A program made the translations under genes and the position numbers. Under the pieces are notes generated by a model that was given only the letters and a program-made list of their open reading frames with translations, was not told the DNA's origin and did not search any database. Of a DNA stretch of 64,000 nt, positions 1 through 12,679 are shown piece by piece. The number at the start of each line of letters is the position of its first letter. Position 1 is the first letter of the stretch. The stretch comes from Annona cherimola (taxonomy: Eukaryota; Streptophyta; Magnoliopsida; Magnoliales; Annonaceae), in assembly GCA_030490835.1 (NCBI GenBank), contig CM059973.1, positions 81,855,221 to 81,919,220 of the forward strand, written 5' to 3'.

Positions 1-845
1 AGCTACTATTGTCTTGCAATCCCACAGCTCATATTTCATAAAATATTTCACCTTGAAAATGTTGTAGAATTGAGAGTTTTTGTTCTTTACTAGGAGCCAA
101 ACTTTCTTTACTAACATTTCATAATTGAAGCTAGAAGATCTTTAAATCCCATTATCCTAGAAGCTTTAGAATTGCTCATTTTCAGCTGATCTTTCATCTT
201 CCTTAGTTCTCTCTCCATCAAAATCTACTTATCATTTCATTCATTTCATTTATAGACTCTTATGAAGAAGAAAGAGACTCATTGTATAGCACATGATGGA
301 TTGGCCACAACTTTTATGAGGACCTCTTTTCTCTCATAGACAGGATTCTCTCCTTCCAACCTTGAATCACTTAGAATGTAAGAAGCTATATAATTTGCCA
401 CAATGCATATTGCATCACTATATGTAAAAACTTAGCTACATGATGCAGGCTAAGAGTTTGTCAAGATGTTGAGAAAATTAAGTGCTTGTTTGGCTCTATT
501 TATTCTATGTAAAAAGATAAGAAGTCCTCCGCTTTTTGGACTAGTTTGGCTGAGCTAATTTATTAAGTCGACAAATTGATATTAAAAAATTTAATGAAGC
601 ATGAAATTCTTAAGATAGAAATTAGGGCTTTTAAATAACACTCAATTTATGGTATTTGTCCCACAAGACCAAATAGACTTTAAGTTTGTTTTGAACTATT
701 TTGGCTATGATCTTGTTCATTATAGCTAAAAGTTGTACCTTAAATGATAATATTATTTTCCACGGCAACAAAAAAAATTAACATTTATCATTGTAACTAA
801 AAAGTTAACTCTAGTAAAATTCAAAAAAAAGAAGAAGTTAACTTT
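1..845. other. Intergenic, no gene recognised
   Basis: AT-rich sequence with short A and T runs and no open frame that looks coding. I see no terminal inverted repeat, poly(A) retroposon end or recognisable protein fragment here. Confidence 0.6.
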
Positions 846-847
846 GG

Positions 848-1075
848 CATCAACCTGGTGTCAGCTCGGCTAGCACTCACCATGCCTCATGAGGGGTAGA
901 CCATGAGTTCGAATCTCCCTAGTGTGGAGAGTTCTGGTTATGGGAGGTTTGTCTCCCCTAATATATAAATACAAACTTAGTCTCTTATGAATTTAGTTGA
1001 GAGCCTATTATCATTTCTAAAGATAGGTAGTAGCTTGTGGTCTCCTAAATGTATGGTTAAATCATAAAATCAAGA
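848..1075 (+). mobile_element. tRNA-derived SINE-like element (S1)
   Basis: The head looks like a tRNA promoter: an A-box-like TCAGCTCGGCTAGC near 871-884 and a near-consensus B-box GAGTTCGAATCTC near 904-917, spaced about as in a tRNA gene. The rest does not fold as a tRNA, so this is a SINE head or relic and not a tRNA gene. The body after the B-box is AT-rich and its 3' limit is uncertain. Confidence 0.55.
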
Positions 1076-1772
1076 TGTCATATTTTACAAAATCAATAAC
1101 AATAATCATCCTATTGGTATTCTTAGTTATTAAGATAATGAGAACAAAGTTCGAGAGTGTGAAATCTAAGTTATCACTCGAGACGTTGCATGATTATTGC
1201 TGAAAGTTAAATAATAGACGCTTAGCATCTTTTGGGAAAAAAAAAAATCTTAGCTAAAACCGTGTCACAAAAGGTTGATTTTTTTGTTTTGTCATTTGAT
1301 ACATCAGTGCATTTTTATTTATTTATTGCAAATTAATACTGGAGAGATGGCATAATGACATTAGTTGAAATGTTTAGGACGGTTCCCCATTATTATAAAA
1401 CCTGAGATTATGGATCACTAGCTAGTCTAACAGAAGAGTGAAACATACATAATCCGTTTACGCCGAAACAGGTGAATATGTAGCTAGCTGCTAAGGTCAG
1501 CTTCAGTGTGTGGCATGCTGTTTTTACGTCTATTGTGGCCACAGGAAATAGGATCATGGTTGTAAAGTGGATTTGAGCTGGAATTGTAGGTAACAGATTT
1601 CCTTCCACATGACCCACGCGAAGTTCTCTAGCTAGCTAGACAAGGTTCCACACATGTTGGGATTCAGACGTGAATCATGAGTCGGGGAAGTACTTGAGGG
1701 AAGTCAGCTGATAACATATGGACGCTTGACAGTATTCTTCTCATCTTTTCATCCAAACTGTATAAGCAAATT

Positions 1773-2180
1773 GCACTGCAAGAAAATTTCGCAGGTTCAA
1801 CCGTGTTTTTTCAGTCAAACATAAATTTGGCCGCATATAACCTTATATGCTGCTAACTTCAAGATATTTGTAACAATTCCAATGCTATTTGCCGTCGAAC
1901 AGAATCTTCTGCATTTAATGTTATATGCCGCACAATTTTTTTGAGGATTATATGCCGCACAAATTTTGGTTGCATATAGTATTAGCAAAAGTTAAAAAAA
2001 AAAAAAAAAAAAAAATGGCTGTGCTTATTCATGTATGAGGGAGCATATATATGTGTGTGTGTGTAGCCAAATGTTTGTCCATGGTATTTGCTGCGTACGT
2101 AATTTTTAGCCAGACCACATCATGTGCGGTCAACTTCATATTATATGCGAGCAAAATAGCGAAAGGATTCAAGTAAATTT
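1773..2180. mobile_element. CACTA-like transposon end with subterminal repeats
   Basis: Begins at 1773 with CACTGCAAGAAAA, one base away from the usual plant CACTA terminus CACTACAAGAAAA. The following 200 bases carry repeated short units in both orientations (TTATATGC with GCCGC or GCTGC), as in CACTA subterminal regions. The partner end was not found nearby, and the right limit here is only where the units fade. A 21-base A run lies at about 1994-2014. A related repeat-bearing stretch lies at 10.24-10.80 kb. Confidence 0.4.
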
Positions 2181-5100
2181 GTTGTACTGAAACTTCTTAC
2201 TAAGCTTGAAAAGAAAGGTACGTGTATTTGCATAAGTGGTACATTTTTATGATGCCAAAAATATATGCAATGAAAACTTTTATAGGATATGTGTGTGTGA
2301 AGGGACCGATAAGTTAGTTTCCAAGTGAAACTGTTGTTAGGTCGCTCTCTCCTTTCAAGTACAATTGCAAAACACCTGCAAGGGTGAATAGCAGTGAGGC
2401 CTGACGGTTGGTGTATATGGACCCGTTTATCTGTCTGTACTTAATTATCAGTATGCATATGCATGCATGGACCACACCTATAATTGGAAGATTCTAACCA
2501 GGCCAGGTTTCCGTTTTTTCTCCACTTGATTGTCGACACCTTCTGTTATCTCAGATGTCTACTTGTGATTACAAATACAAAAGCATTTCTAGATTCTGAA
2601 CATGTTGAATGACCTGATAATTAAAAAGCTACCTTAGCCTACCAAAATACTGTACTCAAAAACTTCTTCAAAAAGAGTATTTCCCCCAAACAAAGCCATC
2701 AATTTTCATTTTCATTAATTGAAACGAAATTGGCAAGACGATACTGCTAGTTGGTTGCAAAAGTACATTTAATTTCTTGCATCGTCCGGATAACTATTTT
2801 AATTAATTAATTCCTATATTTTTAGTTGATCAAGTAAGTAAAATCTTGCTTTGATTTACGAGTAATGATTCAATGCATACAGGTTTCATGGAGCATGCCC
2901 CCCTTGCGTTTTATTTTTTAAAATATATATTTTAAAATCTAAATCATTTAAAATGTTTATTTAGATGCATTTATTTATGATTCCGAAAATTATACATATT
3001 GAAAACTTTTATATATTATATATGAGGCATTACCTTTTTCACCCAAGCTAAGTAATGATTACTTAACCCGCTCCAAATAATCTATTTAAATTTTTTTTTG
3101 TTTTTTCTATAAACTTGTTAATTTAGATTATTTAAAACCAATTTTTATCATTTTTAGAGATGTGTATGTATTTTCAAAAATTTTAAACATAGTATTATTT
3201 AGTAATTTTTTATCATTAAAATAGTTAAAATACTTCTATATTTAAAATTTTTAAAAATATACGCATGTATAAAAAATGGTAATACTTGTTGTATAAATAC
3301 ATCTAGATTAATAAGTTTATAAAAGAAAACGCAAAAAATAATTAATAAATATGTTTATTAGCATGAGCTAATAAACAATTACATAACTCAACTAATAGGA
3401 TCGTGCTGTATATGCGCTAATAAACAATTACTTAACTCAACTAATAGGATCATGCTTCATGGCATATAGTATAATTTTTTTTTAAAATTACTAGTAATAT
3501 ATTCGCTCTTATAAAATTTTATTTTTATAAAATATAAGTTTCCATTGAAAATTATTTTTGGTAGCATTATAAAATAAGATGAGTTAAGCATGATAAATAA
3601 TTTAAATTTTAAAATATATTAAAAATTAAAAGTTAGGGGTTGCATGGAGCCTCAATGCAACTCAAATGTATTGAATGATTCTTCTTAATCTATTATATGA
3701 AATGAGAAAAATATTGATTTTTATTTGTATCGTCAGTGCCTTCCATTTGTTGGAAAGAAAAATAAAAGTTCCTAGGACTTGTAATCTCCAGATGAATCAT
3801 AATTTAATACTTACAGTAAGCACAGAGGCTTCATGTTTATTTTTAGATTTTTAGTTTTAAAATATATTTAAAATCTTAATTATTTATCATGTTTAGTACA
3901 TCTCATTTTATCATGATATAAAAATAAATTTTATTGGAAAACTACATATTGTAAAAAAAAAAAAAATCTTTGGAGAGTAAATATATAATTATTAAAATTT
4001 TTGAAAATGTATATCGTAAATATAGTATATAAAAGTGTGCAACATATGTAAATTTTAAAACCATAAGTAAAATACACATGGAAAACATGATAAATAATTT
4101 AGATTTTAAAAAATATTTAAAAATTAAAAAGAAAGGGCAAGCACGGAGCGAAGATACCCGTTGCAATACACCGACTTACCACGTAGCCAGATGCATGCAC
4201 GTGGTAATGGTTTTCCATAGGCCACTATGTTAGAATTTTTAAATATTTTATTATTTTTATCCAACTTTACTTTCTAGTTAAGTGGTTAAATATTATATAA
4301 AAAATTTGATTACAAACTAATGTAGGTTTTGCATAAATTTAATATATACGTTAATTAGACTATGGTCAACAACATTCAATAATCGTATACAATTTCGCAT
4401 GGCCGCAAGTGCATCAAGATCTTTTTTTGCCAAGATCAATGCATATATAGAAGACCGTACGAAGAGATATATGCATGAACTTGATTGGTCTAGCGATGAC
4501 CCAGTAATAATATTATATTGGAAAGTTGGATGCATGAGTGCTTTCTTAACGACTAAGCATGCATGTAACATACTCGATCGTGTGTTCAACCTTTGAGTCA
4601 TGCATGTCCATGAATGTATTGATTTCATGCGCATAGATATCAACAAATGATAGACACAGTACAAGATTTTGTCCATCGCTTTTCTTTCCCTTTCCATACT
4701 CATATCCCCAAAAAAAATGCAGAAATGACGGAGCTTTGTGCACCATGACTAGCAATGACATGGTCACATGCAGATCGAGGTGCCATGCGCCTTGATGTAT
4801 CAGAAGTGAACTGATTAGGAAAAAATGGATTCACCCATGCTTCCACTTGAATGTGAAGTTAACACAGATCATATTTTAACTAGCCAGTTAATATATATAT
4901 ATATATATTTAAAATTACCTACTGCAAGAAGGCTTATTCAATTATTACCATTAACATTACCACCAAGGGCATAGCTCAGCTACATGACATCTGGCTTTTA
5001 TGCTAGTATGTCTCACATTTATCGAGGAGCTTTGTATCTTTCATTCATGTTAGGAGCGTAATCTCTTGCTGGTTAAGGTAAAATATGTTAAGTAGGATTA

Positions 5101-6165
5101 AAAAATGTACTTTGAATAAATTATAAATATAATAATTATAATGAATTAGCACAATTGACATTTCCTACATTTATCATATTTAGAATTAGTTACTCTGTTA
5201 ATAAAACAATTTTTATTTAAATTGGATATGTCACCATTTAAAAACAGTACAAAATCAATTTAATAAAATAATTAAATGTAAATATCAAATTTAGAGTTAT
5301 TTTTAATATCTAAACCATCTAAAATATGATTTATATATGAATAAATAAGCATAAAAGTATAATTATATTTTAATATATATGGCTATAATTATGGTGCACT
5401 CCGATTGTACTACAATAGACCTCAATATTATATATTATTTTTTGTGAAATTAAATATGATTCGATTTTAAGGATGCCATGCGGTGGAATAAAAATCTGAT
5501 CTGATCGGGCTGAGCAAATAGATAATTATATAAAGTTTGTTTGGTCAGAAAAGGAGAGAACAAAAAGGGCAACTTGAATTCATATTGCATGGCTTTCTAA
5601 AATCAGTTTGGCACCATGCATGTATTTGGTGGGTGGTAAGAACAGGTAGCTGTGCAAAGGGTGGTATGAATTAATTAACAATTACCAAACAATGGATCAA
5701 TCGCGACAACTTAAAAGTTAAAAGACAAATATTCCGTGCAAAAGACGTAAAGGAGGTAGAAGATCCTCCTGAAATTAATCCTGTCACTGCTTGCTGGAAT
5801 TTCACATGAAAAGCGTGTTTTGGAAACTGTAAAACCAGTCCTACCTTCACCTCAATTTCTTGGTCATCTGTTCGGACTGATGTTGGAACTTTCCTTTTTT
5901 TTTAATTTTTTTTTTCTCCGTCCTTGCTTTATGATCAGATGGACCCCGCCAGTCTTGACATATATGAGTTGGAACTGAGAGATATAGCTAGTTAGGGGGA
6001 GGGGGCGGGGCCCTCCTCCAATCAATTCATGAACACATGTGCTGAAACATGCTAAGGAGAAGGTGGGAAGTTGAGGGAAATGGGCCATTGATTCTTGTTG
6101 GTGGAAGGAGTCACATGGCTTTTCCATTGATGTGGGGAAACTCACCTAACTTATGTCCATGTGTT
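2181..6165. other. Intergenic; AT-rich repeat relics, no gene
   Basis: About 4 kb with no credible gene. The stretch 2.93-4.15 kb is extremely AT-rich. At 3367-3407 and 3416-3456 a unit starting GCTAATAAACAATTAC is repeated in tandem. At 5.10-5.42 kb a decayed copy of the MITE core described for 15.9-16.9 kb is visible (the words AAAATCAA, AATATCTAAACCATCTAAAATATG and ATGAATAAATAAGC in that order, in degenerate form). A TA microsatellite lies near 4890-4908. Open frames at 4.3-4.8 kb have no recognisable content and overlap on both strands. Confidence 0.5.
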
Positions 6166-6171
6166 CCACTG

Positions 6172-6382
6172 ACTAATGACATATCGGATGAGTACTCCGC
6201 GGCCGCCAGCTGGGACCATATCTCTCTCTCTCTCAGAGTAACTAATGACTTATCGGATGAGTACTCCGCGGCCGCCAGCTGGGACCATATCTCTCTCTCT
6301 CTCTCTCAGAGTATAACATCGTAGCATAACATCGTATGCTTCTCTTTCTCTCTATGACATCGTAGCATAACATCGTATGCTT
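6172..6382. repeat. Two adjacent local tandem duplications with CT microsatellite
   Basis: A unit of about 70 bp (6172-6240) is repeated at 6241-6313. Each unit contains GATGAGTACTCCGCGGCCGC followed by CAGCTGGGACCATA and a CT run that differs in length between copies. Immediately after, a 26-bp word beginning ACATCGTAGCATAAC occurs at about 6316-6341 and again at about 6357-6382. The duplicated unit has an in-frame reading on the plus strand but no recognisable product. Confidence 0.85.
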
Positions 6383-8105
6383 ATCTCCTGATCATGATTT
6401 TTTTGAAAGTTGCTGATCCTGACCGTTTGATTAATGACTCCGGAAATAAGAATAGAATCTAGAGGCGCTTGCAGTTGACCTACCAAGTCGACCAACTTAC
6501 CACATAAGCAATGGTAGCGACACTCAATGAATTTTCAATCTGTCTATGGTAAAAATACATGGGCCGCATTTAACTGATTTTGCGCGGAAATGCTCCACTG
6601 ATGTCTGATTATTTCCCCTGTATATGTATTGTCCTCTATCTGTCCAAATCTATCCCTCAAAATTCATTGTTTGGCAACAAATTAATATTTTCGCTACTCA
6701 TTTATATAATTATATTTTTTTCATTGTGTATGTTTTCCAGTTGATGCTTTTAATCAATATATGGATTCCTTATTTATATATTTTCAATACTTTATTTTTA
6801 ATGTATACCCAAGTTTTTTAAAATCAAAACTCTACGTTGTTGTACTGTATAATAATGGTAAAGCATCCAAAGCATGCAAGTAGACCCACTACCACAAAAA
6901 TGTTTCTTCCTGTACAGCCATTATCACGGCATGAAAAAACATATTTTTTGCTGTTACCGTTGCGAAACTGCCGCTCTCTTTTACAAGATAAAAAGAGAGG
7001 AAGGCTTTTGTCTGTTTAGCACTAATGAGGTTTCCACAACTCATGTAATTACCTAATCTCTCTTTTTCCACATTGGGGGATTTGAATCAAGGGAATTTCC
7101 AACCTAGCTATTGATTGATCAGGTCATAAGCTTTAATGCCCCAAATATCTCCACCCATCCATTAAAAAAATGTTATTCGACCCCTAATCATGCTCTCTTT
7201 GTTTTGGATTGATGGGACACGGGTGGTAACATTGGGATTGCCCAAATCGCGAGAATGGCCCACCAAAGTTGTGCTCAGCAAGGAAAATTTTCACTGATTA
7301 GACAACATGATGCAACTTCACTAATATTATATTGCATCATTAGCTTAAACACCCATCTTTGGTCTTTCTCAACCAGAAAATTATTAAAAGTAAGTATGAC
7401 TTAAAAGAACTATGCGGACTTAAATCCAATGGATATGCATAGTTTCTTGGATCCTTGGGTTCCCCACAACTGGAATCCAAGATCAGCTGGTAATCATCCG
7501 ACCTTCGATGCCAGCGGCTTCTCCAGCAGCGGAACAGTCTAACAAAATGATCTCAACAATGACCAGGATCTTGCCAGATCGATTGATTTTATTAACGGTT
7601 TGATCATCTTTACCTGGGCTCCACGTATCCAAACTCAGAGGTCAAGGACAGTTTTCCATGCATCCTGTGCCAAGGACCTCATGATTCGTGATTTCGAAGT
7701 TGATATCTCTTTCTAGATATGTTAACCAATGCAAGCAATGTGGGCATTTGCATAAAAACTCGGATCCCATGTAGTCCAAATGACATTACCTACTTCAATA
7801 AAATAATTGTAATAAAATAAGCATGGGTTGGAGTTAACTTGAAGCCATGTGAAGTGGGGTTTCAATTAAAATCATGCGTCATCTTCAAGGGCAATTAGAT
7901 ATAGTTCCTAGAAAAGAAACTTTCCATCACAACTCCCAAGTCCATCCATTCATTTTGTGAATGCCTAGGTACCAATCCATGCATCCAATCCATGCATCAA
8001 ATGGCTCACCATGCTGATGCCCATGATCCTAAAAATAAGGACACCAACTGATCGGTGCAGCTGTTTTTATTTTGCCCAACAGACATCAGAGGATCCACTC
8101 ATTAG
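6383..8105. other. Intergenic, no gene recognised
   Basis: Mixed-composition sequence without a convincing reading frame, inverted-repeat element or RNA gene. Small overlapping frames at 6.84-7.07 kb occur on both strands and have no protein-like features. Confidence 0.5.
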
Positions 8106-8410
8106 AAAGTAATGTGGGACAAAACCAAGATCGCACTCAAGAATGTTTGGATTTCTTAAGCATATACTAATAATTTCTATTCCATCATGTGGATTTTAAA
8201 CATCGCAAGCATCCGTGAGCTGAATTTGAATATAGTCATGCAGAAAATAATAAATAATAAAAAACCAAATGAAGGTGGGTGCTGATATATGTAAGGTGTG
8301 ACTCACTAATTGGAGGGCTCGATCCAAGAAAGCGAATTGATTTGTCAACTCGATTCAGATGCGTTCTACGCCACGGACTACTTTTGGAGGCTACTCCTTA
8401 TAGACATCGT
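8106..8410 (+). repeat. Direct duplication, left copy
   Basis: Matches 9374-9660 in the same orientation, with scattered substitutions and small indels. Shared words include GTGGGACAAAACCAAGATC, ACTCAAGAATGTTTGGATTT, CCATCATGTGGATTTTAAA and TTCAGATGCGTTCTAC. The copies lie about 1.27 kb apart, with a transposon-like element between them. They do not have clear TG...CA ends, so I do not call them LTRs. Confidence 0.8.
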
Positions 8411-8473
8411 ATATATGACCCACTCATCATTAGACGGCTCGGATCTTGCACACATGGACAACATAAGTCCTAA

Positions 8474-9325
8474 GTAGGGGTGTTAATGGTTATGGTTAAC
8501 ATATCAATCCGCTCGTCTGACTCATTTATAAATAAGTTTAGGTTGAGATTTTTAAATAAATAATTTATGAGCAGCCGGCTAGTTTACCATTAAAATAAAT
8601 AAATTGGTTAGGGTTAGGATTTTACTACCCATTAACTCATTTAATAACTTATTTAACCATTTAAATTGTTTAACTTGTCAACCTATTTACAACCCATTAA
8701 GAAAGGGTTTATATATTTCCTAAATCTTAAATTTATTTTTTCTATTTTGATTTTCTATTTTTCTTTCTCCGTCTATGACTCTACGGTGTCTCATTTGCTG
8801 TTGTATCATGCTGTCGTCGTCGTTATCCTTGCCACTGCTTGTGACTACCACCGATAAGATTCATCTTCTCTCTCTGCCCCTCTATCTCTTCTTCTCTACC
8901 CACTCCTCCGTCCCTCATCATTCTCCTCTCCATCTTTTTTCTTGTCTTCACTTTTCTCTCTCCTTCCCTCCATCTCTCCTTTTTCATCTCTAGTCATTCC
9001 TTTCTTCATATTTATTATTATTTTCTCCTTTTTGGCTTGCTTAGTTGTCGTCCTTCTTTGTGTTGGTGAATTAAATATACACTACTCTCCTAATGAAGAT
9101 TTTGTCATACCAAATATCTTGTCAATGTAACATATATACATAACCCAATTAGCTTGGTTTTAATTTATTTACAACATATATACATAATTCATTAACAACT
9201 CACCATCTGTTTATTAAATAGGTTGAGATTTTTAAATAGATTAATAAATTTGATTATGGTTGAGATTTTTTTAAATATGTTAGGTTTAGGATTGAGTACT
9301 AATCCGTTTAACACCCTAGATCTTA
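8474..9325. mobile_element. hAT-like non-autonomous element
   Basis: Starts TAGGGGTGTTAA (8474) and ends TTAACACCCTA (9325), imperfect terminal inverted repeats of the hAT style. GGTTGAGATTTTTAAATA-type motifs just inside both ends extend the symmetry. The interior (8.7-9.06 kb) is pyrimidine-rich and encodes only low-complexity frames, with no transposase. I could not see an unambiguous 8-bp target duplication. Confidence 0.55.
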
Positions 9326-9373
9326 AGGAAGCCGACTTGCTTCTGCAAGTTTGTGTGGCTTGACAAAACTATC

Positions 9374-9660
9374 GAAAGTAACGTGGGACAAAACCAAGAT
9401 CACACTCAAGAATGTTTGGATTTATTAAGCATAAACTAATAATTTCCATTCCATCATGTGGATTTTAAATGCATCCGCGAGTTGAATTTGGATGTAGACA
9501 AGCAGAAAATAATATATAATAAATAACCAAATGAAGTTGGGCGCTGATATATTATAAGGTGTGACTCACATGGATGGCTCAATCCAAGAAAGTGAATTGA
9601 TTTGTGAAATCGATTCAGATGCGTTCTACACGATGACTACTTTAGGCGGTACTCCTTATA
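9374..9660 (+). repeat. Direct duplication, right copy
   Basis: Second copy of the sequence at 8106-8410 (see there). It differs by several short deletions, for example the stretch after GGATTTTAAA and the one before GAGTTGAATTTGG. Confidence 0.8.
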
Positions 9661-9722
9661 CACTTTGTACTTTGATGATTGAACCAATTTTGTTGCATTT
9701 ATGATCTGATCATCAGTTCCGC

Positions 9723-10028
9723 ACTAAGAGAAATAGATTTTTAGCAACGCAAACTTTTAAATGAATTTACGGTATAATATCATGATAATCATGTAACTAT
9801 AAGTTCGTCATAAAAAGGCTTTGTGATACTTTTCTGGATTTGTTATTAAAAATCATAGTTTTTGTCATTAAAAGATGCTTATTTTTGCAACATCTGTCAT
9901 GTTATTATCACTAAAAGTTAGTTTTAAGTGACAACAATTATTTAAGTTGCTAAATAGAATATTTTGTGACAAAAAAATGTTAAGCGTCTGTAAAAGTGTA
10001 TCATACAATGTTATTTCTCTTGTAATGG
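9723..10028. mobile_element. CACTA-like MITE
   Basis: Left end CACTAAGAGAAATAG. The right end reads CATTACAAGAGAAATAAC on the minus strand, so the two ends are imperfect inverted repeats close to the plant CACTA terminus. About 305 bp with no coding capacity. Internal inverted words such as TTTTTAGCAACG near the left and AGTTGCTAAATAG near the right are typical of small CACTA derivatives. The flanking triplets (CCG, GCA) do not match, so no target duplication is claimed. Confidence 0.55.
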
Positions 10029-11771
10029 CATCTTTGAAAATTTGCAAATTAGATCAACAGTAACACTATGTACGTACCCATGATGGTATTGGAGTTTGAC
10101 ATAAGCACCAGAGAAAAGTAACCATGCTTGAAATTTCAACTAGTGTTATGTAAATATGGCCAATGTGCATTGATATGGACGTTCTTTGAGGTTAAGGTTC
10201 CTGGTACCATCTGTGGCTTTCATCTTGGTTACGTAATTTCCCTTGGAAACATGGAAAATCACGCAGCAAAGTCTCGGAGAAAATGAAGGTTTAACAACCG
10301 CGCAGCAGAATAGGTTCTATTTAGACGGCAAGCGTAAATGGACTGGCCCGTCTTATGAAATTGTTGGGTCTTCACGAATACGCTGCTTCTGTCATTTTCA
10401 GCCCCCAACTCATCTCAAAGACTATTGGTTACGCAGCAAGCGGAAATCGCCCGGCCTGTTAGGAGTACTAACTATGTTCTCCTTTAACAATACTTACGCA
10501 TTAGACGTGAAGCCATATGTCTACGTCTCTACCAAGTACCAAGTAATAAAATAAGTCATTTTTTATCTACTAGTGGCATATTTGACTATCTATGGCCATC
10601 GCGTATGAACAAATACTGTCAGTTTTCAAAACTTAGCTGCATATAATGTTATACGCAGCAATTTTCATTTGGCTGCAAATGCCATAAAGGGTTGGTTGCA
10701 ACCACCCTTACGTTAGCGTGTTTGCTATATTATTTACTGTTAAGTTTATATATCTGCTACAGATATATGGCTGCATATAAGAAATTTTCGAACAGGGAAT
10801 GTCATACTTGTTTTTAGATGTCCATAACCCACTAACGATTGATAACATGTTAACTAATTCGGTGGCCCTGTAGTGTGGACCATGCATGCAAAATCCTTAC
10901 GGTGATGTCATAAGTCATGTAAATTTTCAGAGTTTTCTAAAGACATTGGTCCTTTTTTTAAAAAACTTCTAATCAGCTAAAATTCGGCAAGAAATAATTT
11001 GAAATTCCAATTTTTAATTTTGAAGTAAAAAAGACAATTTTAAACGGACAACGCAAATCCCCGTCGATCCTCATGCGAGTTAAGTTTTTGAAAAGGTGAT
11101 GATTACAACTGCAAGGGTCAAAAATTGACTTTAAAGGTTACTAAATAATTTTGGTAAGCAGTTGAATATCTTCAAGTTAATAATCGGGTCCCATTTCTCA
11201 CTTAAATTTTCCCCTTTTCCCGACATTTGCAGCAATATTTTGTGAAAATCTCGGCATTTATGAAAACATATGGTAGCCTTCCCCTAACATCGATACTTTC
11301 TCCTAATATGTTTATTTTCCGCGTCGAAAAGATATCGCTTTAAAAACGAAATTTTCGGCAAAATTTTCGTCGAAAAATTGGAAACTGCAAACATAGTCCT
11401 AGGTACCAAACCTAAAAGGAAAGACAGGTCCCACTCAAATTATCAGTGCAACAGGTCAGTTTAATTTTGTTGTTACTAAATCAGTGTCAACTATATTATT
11501 CATTTTTATATTCTTAACCATATATGTAAAAAAAAAAAAAACAGCTTGATTAGATATTCTAGTATTTTATGGAATATATATCATGAATATTCAATCAAGA
11601 TAATCTTTATACGGGTTAATGTAAAAATAATCAGTTTTGCTTCAACAGAAACATCAAAATGAGATTAAACAAACCTCTTGCACTACAAATTTCCGTGAGA
11701 CGGTCTCATTAATGGAAACATTCCCAAAAATAAATTTTCTCTTCAACGGAATTTGTGGTTCATTATTTTTA
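10029..11771. other. Intergenic; repeat-like, no gene
   Basis: 10.24-10.80 kb shows repeated GCAGCAA/ACGCAGC and GCTGCATATAA units in both orientations, resembling the subterminal units near 1.8-2.0 kb, so it is probably part of an older transposon. An open frame of 103 codons (10243-10554) runs through these repeats and has no protein-like features. 10.8-11.7 kb is AT-rich with nothing recognised. Confidence 0.45.
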
Positions 11772-12229
11772 GGGATAATTTCTCTTATACCCATAACAAA
11801 TGCACATAATTCTTCTTATATCCACAACATTTCGTAAATTTCTTTTATACTCATAACATTTCAACATAAATTCCTCTCATACTCACACCGTTAAAACCAC
11901 CGTTATCTATCCTATTGAAAAGATGATTTTGCCCTTTTAATTTTTTTCTAATTAAAACAAATCAACATTAATATGACTTTCAAGTTATTTTATATCTTGT
12001 ATTAATGATTTACTGTCATCAATTGAATCATATTAAGGTTAAAGTATCTCAATTAAAAATTTTAAATGGGTAAAATCGTCTTTTCAATGGGGTAGATAAC
12101 GGACATTTTAATGGCATGGGTTTGAGAGAAATTTAGGATGAAATGTTATGGATATAAAAAGAATTTATGAAATATTGGGGTATAAGAGGAATGATGTGCA
12201 TTTGTTATGGATATAAGAGGAACTATCCC
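11772..12229. mobile_element. Mutator-type MITE with 9-bp target duplication
   Basis: 458 bp with long imperfect terminal inverted repeats of more than 130 bp per arm. The left end is GGGATAATTTCTCTTATAC and the right end read on the other strand is GGGATAGTTCCTCTTATAT. The 9-bp word TTATTTTTA lies directly outside both ends (11763-11771 and 12230-12238). Long arms plus a 9-bp duplication are the signature of Mutator-like elements. No coding capacity. A diverged relative is at about 39.88-40.23 kb. Confidence 0.9.
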
Positions 12230-12679
12230 TTATTTTTATTCAAGGCCATGCATTATAAAGAGAGATGATATGACGGAGGAATATTGGTTTGTGAAAATAT
12301 TGAATTGGTAGCTTTTCAAAAGAGACTAGAATAGGCATCATATATGACAATCAAATCGTTTTTCGAGTGGCAGCAACCGAACAAGTTCCTCTGCATTAAT
12401 TTGTAGACCCATGTATGCAGTTTGGGACATTCGCTTGGGATTCTTTCCTATCGCCATTCGCCTGTTCACCTACGTGGCAGCTTGAACCCCACCCCCATCG
12501 GCCATCGCCAGCTCCAATAAAAAGAAATCGTATGCGTACCTAGCTAGCGCCTAGAGGTCGTAACGAGAAGGAAAAGGCGCTGATGCCGTCTGCGATCGGC
12601 CATCACACCTGCACTCACCTTCCAGCTCCCCCGCCTTCTTACAAATGAGGCAGGTGCAGGATATCTTCTACGGAATTAG
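12230..12679. other. Intergenic; GC-richer patch, no gene recognised
   Basis: The stretch 12.42-12.65 kb is richer in G and C than its surroundings, with CG dinucleotides and pyrimidine runs, as seen around plant gene starts. I cannot connect it to an exon with confidence (see 12680-12847). Confidence 0.4.

Noticed and set aside
860..930. Possible true tRNA genes at 0.86, 32.58 and 56.27 kb
   Set aside because: A- and B-boxes are present but no acceptor stem or full cloverleaf can be formed, so they are SINE heads.
8106..9660. LTR retrotransposon (direct repeats as LTRs)
   Set aside because: No TG...CA ends, primer-binding site or polypurine tract, and the interior is a separate element with its own inverted termini.
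10243..10554. 103-codon plus-strand frame as a gene
   Set aside because: Runs through repeated GCAGC/GCTGC transposon-type units; no domain or codon pattern supports it.
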